DNA of 64,000 nucleotides from Bacillus sp. M6-12 (GTDB lineage Bacteria > Bacillota > Bacilli > Bacillales > DSM-1321), in the NCBI RefSeq assembly GCF_002860285.1, contig NZ_PGVF01000001.1, positions 186,001 through 250,000 on the forward strand, in the 5' to 3' direction. Every line of letters begins with the position of its first letter. Position 1 is the first letter of the stretch. Shown here in pieces: positions 41,911 to 49,376 of the stretch. Made by a program: the position numbers and the translations under genes. The notes below the pieces were generated by a model, which made no database searches, was not told the origin of the DNA, and saw only the letters and a program-made list of their open reading frames with translations.

Positions 41911-42083
41911 TGAATCAGTTAAATAAAGTAATGAATTCTTATTCTTGTTATTATATTTTGATTAGTGTGCAAATAACAAAGCAGGAATGATTATATTGTG
42001 CTTATTACTATCGTTTTTACATAAAAAGAGTATATCTTATATTAGTGAATTAAATCTTTGAATATTTTTTAAGTAAAAAATAA

Positions 42084-42112
42084 TTGACATATAATATATT
42101 TGGTTATATAAT
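42084..42112 (+). promoter_or_regulatory. Perfect consensus promoter
   Basis: TTGACA, 17 bp, TATAAT, exact consensus on both boxes, with A/T-rich upstream sequence. No class A or C motif. It should be among the strongest promoters here. Confidence 0.85.
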
Positions 42113-42161
42113 AGATATATAATCAATTAACAGAAATCAAAATTTTAGGAGGAATTATATT

Positions 42162-42440
42162 ATGCTATTAGCAAACACAATCAACGTACTAAATGAAAAA
42201 GGATTTAAATACAAGGTAGAACAAAAGGATGCTACGCTTTCAATGGCTTTTGGTCTTATCGCAGAAGGCAAGAAAAATAAAGTGGAAGTTGTTCCTGGTG
42301 AGACGGACATTCAGGTAAAAGTGCTTGGTTCTGAAAAATCAGTAGATGAAGCTGGTCTTGGACAATTACTTGATACGATTCTTGAAATTAAAGCTCTTCA
42401 AGAAAAAGAAGCTCTACTTGTAGAATCTCTAAAAGCATAA
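42162..42440 (+). CDS. Unknown 92-residue protein, probably highly expressed
   Basis: A small soluble protein (GFKYKVEQKDATLSMAFGLI, then an ESLKA helix). No family recognised. AGGAGGAATTATAT precedes the ATG and the promoter is a perfect consensus, so it is likely made in large amounts. Monocistronic, closed by a hairpin terminator. Confidence 0.75.
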   Translation: MLLANTINVLNEKGFKYKVEQKDATLSMAFGLIAEGKKNKVEVVPGETDIQVKVLGSEKSVDEAGLGQLLDTILEIKALQEKEALLVESLKA

Positions 42441-42460
42441 CCAATAAAATCATAACCAAT

Positions 42461-42497
42461 AAAAGGCTGTAGTCATTATCGACTATAGCCTTTTTTA
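42461..42497 (+). terminator. Rho-independent terminator
   Basis: AAAAGGCTGTAGTC-loop-GACTATAGCCTTTT with T6. The GACTATAG here is part of the stem, not a class A site. Confidence 0.85.
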
Positions 42498-42517
42498 AAG
42501 AGAGCGGAGGAAAATGA

Positions 42518-42838
42518 TTGAAGCAACATATAGTGCCGAAACAAGCTAAACAATTAACGGAACAACAATTTTATGATTTGTTTGAAGAAATTGTTCCAAG
42601 AAAAGATTGGGCGAATTATCACCATAAAAAAGTAACCGTTGGAAAACTAATCGAAGTGCTTAGAGGTTATGGACAACTTGAAATTTGCACAATACATACT
42701 GATTGTAATGTTCAATTATTTGAAAGAAAGGTGTCTCCTACGGATGGTCAAACGCCCTTATATGAAACAAAACATAAGGAATTGATAGATGCCTTGTTTA
42801 TTTGTTTGCTTTGGTTATTGCAAGTGAAAGAAGAATAA
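42518..42838 (+). CDS. Unknown 106-residue protein
   Basis: TTG start 7 bases after GGAGG; an ATG 4 bases earlier is in another, short frame. A soluble alpha/beta protein (YDLFEEIVPRKDWANYHHKK). No family recognised. It may be co-transcribed with the next small membrane protein gene. Confidence 0.65.
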   Translation: MKQHIVPKQAKQLTEQQFYDLFEEIVPRKDWANYHHKKVTVGKLIEVLRGYGQLEICTIHTDCNVQLFERKVSPTDGQTPLYETKHKELIDALFICLLWLLQVKEE

Positions 42839-42869
42839 TTTGTTTTAGAAAGGAGTTTAGGATAGTTTA

Positions 42870-43202
42870 ATGCTGAAAAAAGTAGCGAAAAAACTCTGGT
42901 CAGGCATTAAAAAGGTTTCAGCAATAGTCTTCGGGATTTTTTTGCTATGGGAATTGGATTGCCTCGATTGTGATTGTGACATAAATAACCTTGGAACTGC
43001 AAAGTGTAAGAAAACATTTGAAAGAGATGGATGGACATTTGAGGAAGGAAAAACGTATCGTTTTCAGGTAGAATCTCCTTTTCCTAATAGATATGGAGAG
43101 GAAAAGGTGAAAGTTGTTCATGGTAAGAACTTTATGTTTGAAAAAGATGAATTTGAACAATATTTTACTGTATTAAAGAAAGACCATAGCTCTAAATATT
43201 AA
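42870..43202 (+). CDS. Small protein with N-terminal membrane helix and Cys motif
   Basis: A 110-residue protein. A hydrophobic helix (VSAIVFGIFLLWELD), then C-x-x-C-x-C (LDCDCDINN) and KCKK, and a beta-rich remainder. It is probably membrane-bound. No family recognised. AAAGGAG precedes the ATG. Confidence 0.65.
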   Translation: MLKKVAKKLWSGIKKVSAIVFGIFLLWELDCLDCDCDINNLGTAKCKKTFERDGWTFEEGKTYRFQVESPFPNRYGEEKVKVVHGKNFMFEKDEFEQYFTVLKKDHSSKY

Positions 43203-43266
43203 AGAGAAATAACCAAACTGTCATACAGAAATGTATGGCTTTTTTTGTTGAAAATCAAGCCCTTTA

Positions 43267-43308
43267 TTGTAAAGTATAATTTACAAATTCGTAAAAGTAT
43301 GATATAAT
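43267..43308 (+). promoter_or_regulatory. Class B promoter
   Basis: TTGTAAAGTATAATTTACAA (one mismatched pair from a perfect palindrome) overlaps the -35 box TTTACA, then 17 bp and TATAAT. Almost the same 20-mer as at 7528. Confidence 0.8.
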
Positions 43309-43340
43309 AATTATACAAATTAGGTCGGGGGGAATTAAAT

Positions 43341-43883
43341 ATGAAGAAGGATGAATTGAGAAAATCTCTATTAGAACGTGGTGGAAATGGAAGAACATTA
43401 ATGGAGCTTCAAGCTGAAACAGGTCTGGAGTATTTCAAAGTTCCTTTTGAAGATGTGGAATATATAGGAACTGTAATTGTAAAAGTCGAAGAAGGGCTAT
43501 TAGAAATTCCTTATCGTATGGTGGACATAGAAGGCTCTTTAGAGGAGTTTGTTGTTGGAGCAGAGCAATTAATCAATGAAGAGCGTATTCGTGAAATAGA
43601 GCGTATTTACGCCTCTCAACAGGGACAATTTATGGGATTCTGCCAACCTAAAAAAATAATCAATTATATGCAATTAGCAGAAGAACTATTTACTCAATAT
43701 AAAAACAAAGGTGTACATTTTAAAGATATATGGAGACATTTAGAGAAGGAAGAAAAATGCAAAGGGATAGAACAAGATATTTTAGAGTCTATTGAACTTT
43801 ATATCCGTTACAACCTTTATGATAATAGCTTAAAAGATAAAGATATTGATGATGCGAAGGAACACTTAAAAAGCCAATGCTAA
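43341..43883 (+). CDS. Unknown 180-residue protein, first of a long transcript
   Basis: A soluble helical protein (GRTLMELQAETGLEYFKVPFED). No family recognised. CGGGGGGAATTAAAT precedes the ATG. It starts a run of at least six plus-strand genes to 45886 with small gaps and a class B promoter. Confidence 0.7.
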   Translation: MKKDELRKSLLERGGNGRTLMELQAETGLEYFKVPFEDVEYIGTVIVKVEEGLLEIPYRMVDIEGSLEEFVVGAEQLINEERIREIERIYASQQGQFMGFCQPKKIINYMQLAEELFTQYKNKGVHFKDIWRHLEKEEKCKGIEQDILESIELYIRYNLYDNSLKDKDIDDAKEHLKSQC

Positions 43884-43939
43884 AGCAGTTGTAGTCAAAG
43901 TGGTTTACTTTTAACCAGCATGGAACAGGAGAGATGATA

Positions 43940-44524
43940 ATGTGTAAATTTGATAAAGCATGGATAGGAACATGTAAAGAAGAAAATGCAACTGGAAAAG
44001 AATATTGTGAAGAACACATAAAAGAGGTATGTTCTGTTTGTGGAGGACAAGCTACTCATAATTGTGCAGAAACCATGCAATTCGTTTGTGGTACGAATCT
44101 TTGTGGGAAATTGGAATGTAAACTGCAACATTTTTATCGAGCACATGGATACGCTTTTTTTGAATTACGTTCGTTAGAAGAAAAATTAAATCGAACACCA
44201 TTTAAATTGGTGGTAGCTTCCGTTTATTATGGTACAGAAAATGAGATTGATGTATGGCTTAATGAAGAATACAAAGACCGATTGGAAGTCTTGTTGATTA
44301 CCCATGACGAAGAAAATAACATGAAGATTTATCGTTCTCACTTCCGTTATTACGTTAAACACAAAGAAGAAATTCCAGAGTTGTTCCAAAACTCTTGGTA
44401 TCAAGAAGAAGTTAGCAAAAGAGGCGTGTACTATTCCGATAAAGCCATTCCTATTAAAGAGCCTTTTACAACGGATATGCTTAATGCGTTAGAAAAGGTA
44501 ATGGGAGAGGAGAAAACAACATGA
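43940..44524 (+). CDS. Unknown protein with N-terminal zinc-binding Cys cluster
   Basis: A 194-residue protein (MCKFDKAW start preferred over an ATG 6 bases earlier). The first 60 residues are rich in Cys and His (C2, C12, C23, H26, C31, C34, H40, C42, C50, C55, C60), enough for two or more zinc sites in a treble-clef or B-box-like arrangement. The rest is an alpha/beta domain. A related Cys pattern is common in Bacillus plasmid and phage proteins. It overlaps the next gene by 4 bases. Confidence 0.7.
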   Translation: MCKFDKAWIGTCKEENATGKEYCEEHIKEVCSVCGGQATHNCAETMQFVCGTNLCGKLECKLQHFYRAHGYAFFELRSLEEKLNRTPFKLVVASVYYGTENEIDVWLNEEYKDRLEVLLITHDEENNMKIYRSHFRYYVKHKEEIPELFQNSWYQEEVSKRGVYYSDKAIPIKEPFTTDMLNALEKVMGEEKTT

Positions 44525-44919
44525 ATTTATATCAAGTGATGTTGAAACATTTCTCTCAACATGACAGTGAAGTTGGAATATTTACGTATTTGGTAGCTGA
44601 ATCTGATGAAGCTGTTTATGAATGGATTAAGGCTGAAAAAGAACTGAAAGATGGGAGACAAATTTTCAATTCTTATGGACTGTCGGAAAAAGAAGGAGAA
44701 ATCTTTGAGATTTATGACAGTGAATACAATGTTGTTGGGGAAGAAACATTTAAAGAAAGAATCATTCGACTAAAGGGCGACATGAATGATGAAAATGTAG
44801 AACTAAATGATTTGTATTACGGAAAAACACTATTGGGTTGGATACTGGTCAACGAAAATATTACAGAAGAACAAATACAAGCTCTCCAAGACATAGGGGT
44901 ATGCTTAGAAACCGTATAA
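44521..44919 (+). CDS. Unknown 132-residue protein
   Basis: An ATGA overlap with the previous gene indicates coupled translation. An acidic soluble protein (VAESDEAVYEWIKAEKELKDG). No family recognised. Third gene of the class B transcript. Confidence 0.65.
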   Translation: MNLYQVMLKHFSQHDSEVGIFTYLVAESDEAVYEWIKAEKELKDGRQIFNSYGLSEKEGEIFEIYDSEYNVVGEETFKERIIRLKGDMNDENVELNDLYYGKTLLGWILVNENITEEQIQALQDIGVCLETV

Positions 44920-45015
44920 ATCATTTCAATTGAAGGGAAGAAGTCGATATGGTGATGCCATTCTAATGCCTATGTTTATCATAGGTTCTATCTTAGAAAG
45001 GATGTTAGAGATACT

Positions 45016-45330
45016 ATGAATAATGAATTTAAACCAAATTATGCTGTTCCACCAGCCGAAACCATCAAAGAAATGATGGATGATAAAGAGTGGACTGTAA
45101 AAGACTTATCTATTCTGTCACTTCTTTCAGAAGAAACAATAAAAGGTGTTTTGTCTGCAGACGTAGAGATAAATGAACACATTGCGTTTCAGTTTGAAAA
45201 AGCATTGGGTATATCAAGAACCTTTTGGCTGAACTTAGAGCGGAATTATCGAAATACGATTAAGAGATTAGAAGCGGAAGGAAAGAAGTTAAAGCGTGAG
45301 GAAGGAGGATTTGTGTATGAAGTTGATTGA
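45016..45330 (+). CDS. HigA-like XRE protein without a visible HigB partner
   Basis: A 104-residue protein. The segment ETIKEMMDDKEWTVKDLSILSLLSEETI and LGISRTFWLNLERNYR matches HigA-type antitoxins (XRE helix-turn-helix with the typical FWLNLE end). HigA normally pairs with a HigB toxin directly upstream or downstream; none is seen. GAAAGGATGTTAG precedes the ATG. It overlaps the next gene by 14 bases. It may be an orphan regulator. Confidence 0.75.
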   Translation: MNNEFKPNYAVPPAETIKEMMDDKEWTVKDLSILSLLSEETIKGVLSADVEINEHIAFQFEKALGISRTFWLNLERNYRNTIKRLEAEGKKLKREEGGFVYEVD

Positions 45331-45574
45331 TAACCGAAGCCTTTCTTTTGGAAAAGGCGATATTATTGTCATGGATTCAGGGAAGAAGTATTGGGTGATA
45401 TATGAAAATACGTGCATTGCCTGGTATTTCTTAGATTTAGAAACATTCGAGTTTAACGATGAACTACACATTGATATTTCTACTAAACTACAAGTTGGGT
45501 TAGTGATTGAAGGATTAGGAAAAGTGGTTCAAATCATTAAAGCTGACCAAATCCAAACGACTATTTTTGACTGA
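45317..45574 (+). CDS. Unknown 85-residue protein
   Basis: The ATG follows GGAAGGAGGA and overlaps the end of the HigA-like gene, so translation is probably coupled. A beta-rich soluble protein (FGKGDIIVMDSGKKYWVIYE). It is not a recognisable HigB toxin. No family recognised. Confidence 0.65.
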   Translation: MKLIDNRSLSFGKGDIIVMDSGKKYWVIYENTCIAWYFLDLETFEFNDELHIDISTKLQVGLVIEGLGKVVQIIKADQIQTTIFD

Positions 45575-45592
45575 AAAGGAGAGACATATAAA

Positions 45593-45886
45593 ATGCAGAG
45601 TATGGAACAATTTATTGAAATGGGTTATGAACCCCAAGAAGTAAAACATTTGCTGGAAATCCAAGGTGTTTATCAGGCAGGAAAAACCGTTTCCTTGACC
45701 GTTGACAATCATACCGATGAAGACCTTTTGAACTCTATTGAAAAGAAACAATTGGACAGTAATCGTTTAACGATTAAAGAAGTTGAGTGGAAAACTGGTC
45801 AAGTTCGTTTTGTAGATTGTGAAGGTTGGGCGAACATCGGGAAAAATTGTTCCCTTTTAATAAGTAATGCAAAAAGAATGGCATAG
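45593..45886 (+). CDS. Unknown 97-residue protein
   Basis: A soluble protein (MEQFIEMGYEPQEVKHLLEI, then a Cys/Gly-rich end). AAAAGGAGAG precedes the ATG. Last gene of the class B transcript, closed by a terminator. No family recognised. Confidence 0.65.
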   Translation: MQSMEQFIEMGYEPQEVKHLLEIQGVYQAGKTVSLTVDNHTDEDLLNSIEKKQLDSNRLTIKEVEWKTGQVRFVDCEGWANIGKNCSLLISNAKRMA

Positions 45887-45910
45887 GAGTAGTATCCTAT
45901 GCTTTTTTTA
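45881..45910 (+). terminator. Rho-independent terminator
   Basis: GCATAGGA ... TCCTATGC with T7. Confidence 0.9.
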
Positions 45911-45981
45911 TGTAAAGTGTTCTAAGAATAAAGAATCTATCAAACTTCCTTTTATAAAAGAATGGTATGGAAGAAAAAATC

Positions 45982-46009
45982 TATAATATAAGGATTTTTA
46001 AAAAATAGG
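45982..46009 (+). promoter_or_regulatory. Class C promoter element
   Basis: CTATAATATAAGGATTTTTA, then AAAAATAGGTGTA. Part of the TATAAT..AGGTG family. Confidence 0.55.
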
Positions 46010-46045
46010 TGTACATTTTGTATATATTTTAGGAGGCGTTTTTAT

Positions 46046-46348
46046 ATGGAAATTATCGTACAGGTTCGACACAATCAACATCAAGGGATTCCTCATTTTG
46101 AGAGCAAAGCAACAAATTGGGAAATGGCTAATCGTCAATTAGAAGAAGGATTAGAACTTATTCGTTGCAAGAATCAATTTTATAAAGAGCGTGGAATCTA
46201 CAATGCTCTGATTTGTGGCATTATTGATTTCTCTGTTACAGACGATTCAGGGACAATTACAGGTCAATTTGGATTCGATATTAACCAAATGGATAAAAGT
46301 ATCGAAGAATTAGTAGATTGGTATAGTTCAGTTCAACAATTGGCGTAG
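46046..46348 (+). CDS. Unknown 100-residue protein
   Basis: A soluble protein (QHQGIPHFESKATNWEMANRQ). No family recognised. AGGAGGCGTTTT precedes the ATG. First gene of a class C transcript, 10 bp before the next gene. Confidence 0.65.
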   Translation: MEIIVQVRHNQHQGIPHFESKATNWEMANRQLEEGLELIRCKNQFYKERGIYNALICGIIDFSVTDDSGTITGQFGFDINQMDKSIEELVDWYSSVQQLA

Positions 46349-46358
46349 GAGTGACTTT

Positions 46359-46799
46359 ATGTACATTCAATTTACTGGTGATTTTAAAAAGTTAATTCCA
46401 ATGGGATACAAATTCTCCAAGTTGTATGCAAGTAATTATATTTGCTACCACAAAGATGAACTTTGGATTTGGAAAAAAGGAAAAGAGTTGGAAATTGCTG
46501 ATTTTTACAGCAGAAGTCATGTAGTCCTTCAATATTTAATTGACCATGATTTTGTTGTACCAAATGAATACAATCTGGTCGTATTGAATCAAGAAACCTC
46601 ACAAATAGAGGATTATGAAAGAACGAAACATTCTGATATGTACTTTTTCGGGAAATTATCTGAAGAAGAAATGGAGCAATTCTATAAAAGGTATCATCGC
46701 AAATTCTTACAGAAAGAAATGATAGATGCACTAAAAGAATTGTATGAATTAAAACTCATTGAAATAAAAGGAAATGAGCCAGAAGGTTTTTCAAATTAA
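46359..46799 (+). CDS. Unknown 146-residue protein
   Basis: A basic/aromatic soluble protein (YKFSKLYASNYICYHKDELW). No family recognised. Starts shortly after the previous stop, with AGGAG as ribosome site. Second gene of the class C transcript. Confidence 0.65.
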   Translation: MYIQFTGDFKKLIPMGYKFSKLYASNYICYHKDELWIWKKGKELEIADFYSRSHVVLQYLIDHDFVVPNEYNLVVLNQETSQIEDYERTKHSDMYFFGKLSEEEMEQFYKRYHRKFLQKEMIDALKELYELKLIEIKGNEPEGFSN

Positions 46800-46822
46800 T
46801 TTCAGGGAAAGAGGAACTAATC

Positions 46823-47218
46823 ATGTTAAAAACCAAACAAGAACGTATGGATGCAGTTAATCAAATCATTGTAGAGATTGCGAATAGAGGTCGTCAGTTC
46901 TTCCGTAGTAATAGTAGTGGAACGATTTCTCACTTCTATCTTGCAGGAGATAAACAAAAACGTCTATGGTTTATGGATAAGCGTGGTGGAAAGGTAAACC
47001 CTTACCCTTCTAACAGTCATAGAGATGACCACTTTTCAGATGGTGGTACACTATGGGGCTTACTGCAGGACTTTAGTGAGTTTATCCGAACAGGAAATGA
47101 TTCTAATGGAAAGAATGGATATGGTGGATTATATTGTTCACATTGGGGTTATCCAGAAGAAGATATGATAGCCATTAGAAAAATAGCAACCGAAGTTGGT
47201 TTTTTAAGAAAATCATAA
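46823..47218 (+). CDS. Unknown 131-residue protein
   Basis: A soluble protein with a Ser/Gly-rich middle (RSNSSGTISHFYLAGDKQKR, then GNDSNGKNGYGG). No family recognised. AAAGAGGAACTAATC precedes the ATG. Third gene of the class C transcript, with a terminator after it. Confidence 0.65.
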   Translation: MLKTKQERMDAVNQIIVEIANRGRQFFRSNSSGTISHFYLAGDKQKRLWFMDKRGGKVNPYPSNSHRDDHFSDGGTLWGLLQDFSEFIRTGNDSNGKNGYGGLYCSHWGYPEEDMIAIRKIATEVGFLRKS

Positions 47219-47230
47219 TGTTTAATATAG

Positions 47231-47261
47231 CCACAGTGGAAATTCTCCATTGTGGTTTTAT
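47231..47261 (+). terminator. Rho-independent terminator
   Basis: CCACAGTGGA-AATTC-TCCATTGTGG with T-rich tail. Confidence 0.85.
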
Positions 47262-47303
47262 TATTGCCCTTTATGGAGTTGAATGAGAGGGTTTCAGAAC
47301 ATG

Positions 47304-47330
47304 TATAATATAAAGATTTTAGAGAGTAGG
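47304..47330 (+). promoter_or_regulatory. Class C promoter element
   Basis: TATAATATAAAGATTTT, then AGAGAGTAGGTGTA. It serves the short ORF and the genes after it. Confidence 0.55.
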
Positions 47331-47362
47331 TGTATAGGTTTATATACATTTAGGAGGGTATC

Positions 47363-47416
47363 ATGCGATGTCTACAAGTCATTGCAATGAACATTTTATA
47401 TGAAACAAATTTATAA
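47363..47416 (+). CDS. Possible 17-residue leader ORF
   Basis: MRCLQVIAMNILYETNL from an ATG 6 bases after AGGAGGG, the strongest ribosome site nearby. It lies 33 bp downstream of a class C element and 18 bp before the next gene. It could be a regulatory leader peptide or a fortuitous frame. Another ATG 5 bases later in a different frame encodes 11 residues. Confidence 0.35.
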   Translation: MRCLQVIAMNILYETNL

Positions 47417-47434
47417 AAAGGTGGGAAATTAAAC

Positions 47435-47644
47435 GTGGAAACTTATCGTATGACTATCGTATTTAATGATGGAATTAGACCTTATCACAATAGATATACA
47501 GTTGGTATTTCGGATAAAGAAATACTTTCTTGGATACAAAACTATGCAAATTCTTATAAGCAATATAAATGGTTTGAATTCATTGAATATCTACTTGTAA
47601 ATAAGAAAAGCGGAGCGGTTTACAAAGGGAAAATGACGAAGTAA
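47435..47644 (+). CDS. Unknown 69-residue protein
   Basis: GTG start after AAGGTGGG. A small basic alpha/beta protein (TIVFNDGIRPYHNRYTVGIS). No family recognised. It lies 17 bp before the SLOG gene and is in the same transcript. Confidence 0.65.
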   Translation: METYRMTIVFNDGIRPYHNRYTVGISDKEILSWIQNYANSYKQYKWFEFIEYLLVNKKSGAVYKGKMTK

Positions 47645-47661
47645 TAAAAGGAGTGGATTTT

Positions 47662-48015
47662 TTGACGTTTAAAGTAATAGTTGCAGGAAGTATGAATTTC
47701 AATAATTATGAACTGCTTAAACAAAAGTTAGATGTTTTGCTATCTCAAAAAGAGGATGTTGAAATTGTTTCAGCAAAAGCAAAAGGAGCGGATTTGTTAG
47801 GAGAGCGTTATGCAAAAGAACGTCACTTAAAACTCCAATCTGAACCTCCGAATTGGAAGAAATACGGAGATACTGCATGGGTTGTTCGTAATCAAGAAAT
47901 GGCTGAATATGCAGATGCCTTAGTTGCTTTTTGGGATAGAAAAAGTCGTGGAACAAAAAACATGATTGACTTAGCAACTCAACACAATTTAGAGATACGA
48001 GTGATTTATTATTAA
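47662..48015 (+). CDS. SLOG (YspA/DUF2493-like) nucleotide-binding protein
   Basis: A 117-residue single-domain protein. TTG start 8 bases after AAAAGGAG; a GTG 9 bases earlier overlaps that site. The pattern FKVIVAGSMNFNNYELL, SAKAKGADLLGERYA and GTKNMIDLATQ marks the SLOG fold of the DUF2493/YspA type, which binds nucleotides or ADP-ribose-like ligands. In other bacteria such proteins lie near NAD+/ADP-ribose or phage defence genes. Here it adds an ADP-ribose-linked fold to the list, but no direct partner is seen. Confidence 0.75.
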   Translation: MTFKVIVAGSMNFNNYELLKQKLDVLLSQKEDVEIVSAKAKGADLLGERYAKERHLKLQSEPPNWKKYGDTAWVVRNQEMAEYADALVAFWDRKSRGTKNMIDLATQHNLEIRVIYY

Positions 48016-48056
48016 TTTTTTACAGGAAAGAAAAATTAGAAAGGTTGTGCTCATTC

Positions 48057-48644
48057 ATGGGAGAATATGCATCATTTGCAATCTGGAGAAAATTAGATAA
48101 AGAAGAAAATGAATTGTATCACCAGCTTTATCAAATTAAGCAAGAAGGTGGTTCAATAGAAAATTATTTAAATTCTATCGGAGAAGATGTGATGAATTTC
48201 CCGATAATTGACTTTAAGGAAATCAATCATCAAGTTTATTATAATTTGTATCCAATGAATATTCTTGAACTGGAGAAGAATATGCAACAATGTAAATACA
48301 ATTTGCTACCTGAATGGCTTCTTTGCTTTACCTTTGATGAAATGAGGGTGTTAGGAAAGGAAATGGGTGTTTTCCAAGCCGAAACAACGATACAACAAGC
48401 TGTTGAGCGTATTGATAGTTTAGACTTGGAAGATAATGCAAAATGGCAATGGAAAAGATATGAATTATATTGTTGGTTGCGTGTAAATGCAAAGCCCGAT
48501 GACAGAATCCATCTTTCTTCGGATTTAATCTATTATTCTCAAGAAGGAAGATACGATGTAGATTACGTAAAGAAGGATATAAATGAAAAGATAAAAAGTA
48601 TCAAAGAAGAAGTGTCTGTTCCTTACTGGAATAAAGATAAGTAA
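48057..48644 (+). CDS. Unknown 195-residue protein
   Basis: The ATG (MGEYASFAIW) is preferred; the longer frame begins with TTG next to AAGG, so the start is uncertain. A soluble acidic protein with many aromatic residues. No family recognised. It follows the SLOG gene by 41 bp and is probably in the same transcript. Confidence 0.65.
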   Translation: MGEYASFAIWRKLDKEENELYHQLYQIKQEGGSIENYLNSIGEDVMNFPIIDFKEINHQVYYNLYPMNILELEKNMQQCKYNLLPEWLLCFTFDEMRVLGKEMGVFQAETTIQQAVERIDSLDLEDNAKWQWKRYELYCWLRVNAKPDDRIHLSSDLIYYSQEGRYDVDYVKKDINEKIKSIKEEVSVPYWNKDK

Positions 48645-48646
48645 TG

Positions 48647-48679
48647 AAAAGGGCAGAGGAATTATCCTCTGCCTTTTTG
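48647..48679. terminator. Bidirectional terminator
   Basis: AAAAGGGCAGAGGA-ATTAT-CCTCTGCCTTTTT between converging genes. Confidence 0.9.
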
Positions 48680-48847
48680 TTTTGGTCGTAGTTTAACTTC
48701 TTTGACAGTCACTTCATACAAGACATCATAGAAGCTGTCACAATCCTCACAATACCATAATTCTTTTCCCAACCATTCATCGTATTTAATAGTGTTTTCA
48801 TCCTGACTGCAATTAGGGCAGACGGTTATATCAAGTTCTTTCTCCAT
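48662..48847 (-). CDS. Small zinc-ribbon protein
   Basis: A 61-residue protein with C10-PN-C13 and C33-ED-C36, a likely zinc ribbon. The C-terminus is basic (KEVKLRPKQKGRG), suggesting nucleic-acid binding. Its start abuts the stop of the previous gene, so it is the last gene of a three-gene minus-strand operon. No specific family recognised. Confidence 0.75.
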   Translation of the reverse strand: MEKELDITVCPNCSQDENTIKYDEWLGKELWYCEDCDSFYDVLYEVTVKEVKLRPKQKGRG

Positions 48848-49366
48848 TTACCTATTCTCCCTTAGAAATTCCTCTAATGACAGCTTTCGATATTGAAAAA
48901 GTCTTAGATTAAACATTCGATTACTTTTACTATGGTCATATAATGCCTTCATAATAGCTTGTCGGTCAGAATTGCGTAAATCATAGGTTGCTCCTACCTT
49001 ATAAATATACTCTTCATATTTGTCTTCCGTTAAAACTTCGTATTTAATACAGTAATTGTTAAATCCTTCTTTTTCAAGGAAGTTCTGCTTATAATCCTTC
49101 TGTTTGGCAGTATGAACCTGTTCTTTCGGGACTTTTACCCATTCTCGATAAATTTCACGTCTGGAATAAATAGTCGTTTCATTACAAATCGGTAAATAGA
49201 TAGGATGTTGATAAACCAAATGATGCTCTTCAATCGAAAGGACTTTTTCGTTTGCTTTCAAATGATTTAATATATCTTTTACCTTCTCTATGGAATCACA
49301 ACCATAATAGATACATCTTCCACCAAACCCTTTAAAATCTTGAAACACTTCAATTGTATAGTCCAT
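48848..49366 (-). CDS. Unknown 172-residue protein
   Basis: The start MDYTIEVFQDF follows TATAGGAG; the longer frame starts with TTG inside the previous gene's end and is rejected. A basic/aromatic soluble protein. No family recognised. Second gene of the three-gene minus-strand operon. Confidence 0.7.
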   Translation of the reverse strand: MDYTIEVFQDFKGFGGRCIYYGCDSIEKVKDILNHLKANEKVLSIEEHHLVYQHPIYLPICNETTIYSRREIYREWVKVPKEQVHTAKQKDYKQNFLEKEGFNNYCIKYEVLTEDKYEEYIYKVGATYDLRNSDRQAIMKALYDHSKSNRMFNLRLFQYRKLSLEEFLRENR

Positions 49367-49376
49367 TTGATTTCTC

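Noticed and set aside
42461-42497. GACTATAG near 42481 as a class A operator
   Set aside because: It is the right arm of a terminator stem (AAAAGGCTGTAGTC pairs with it), with a T run after it.
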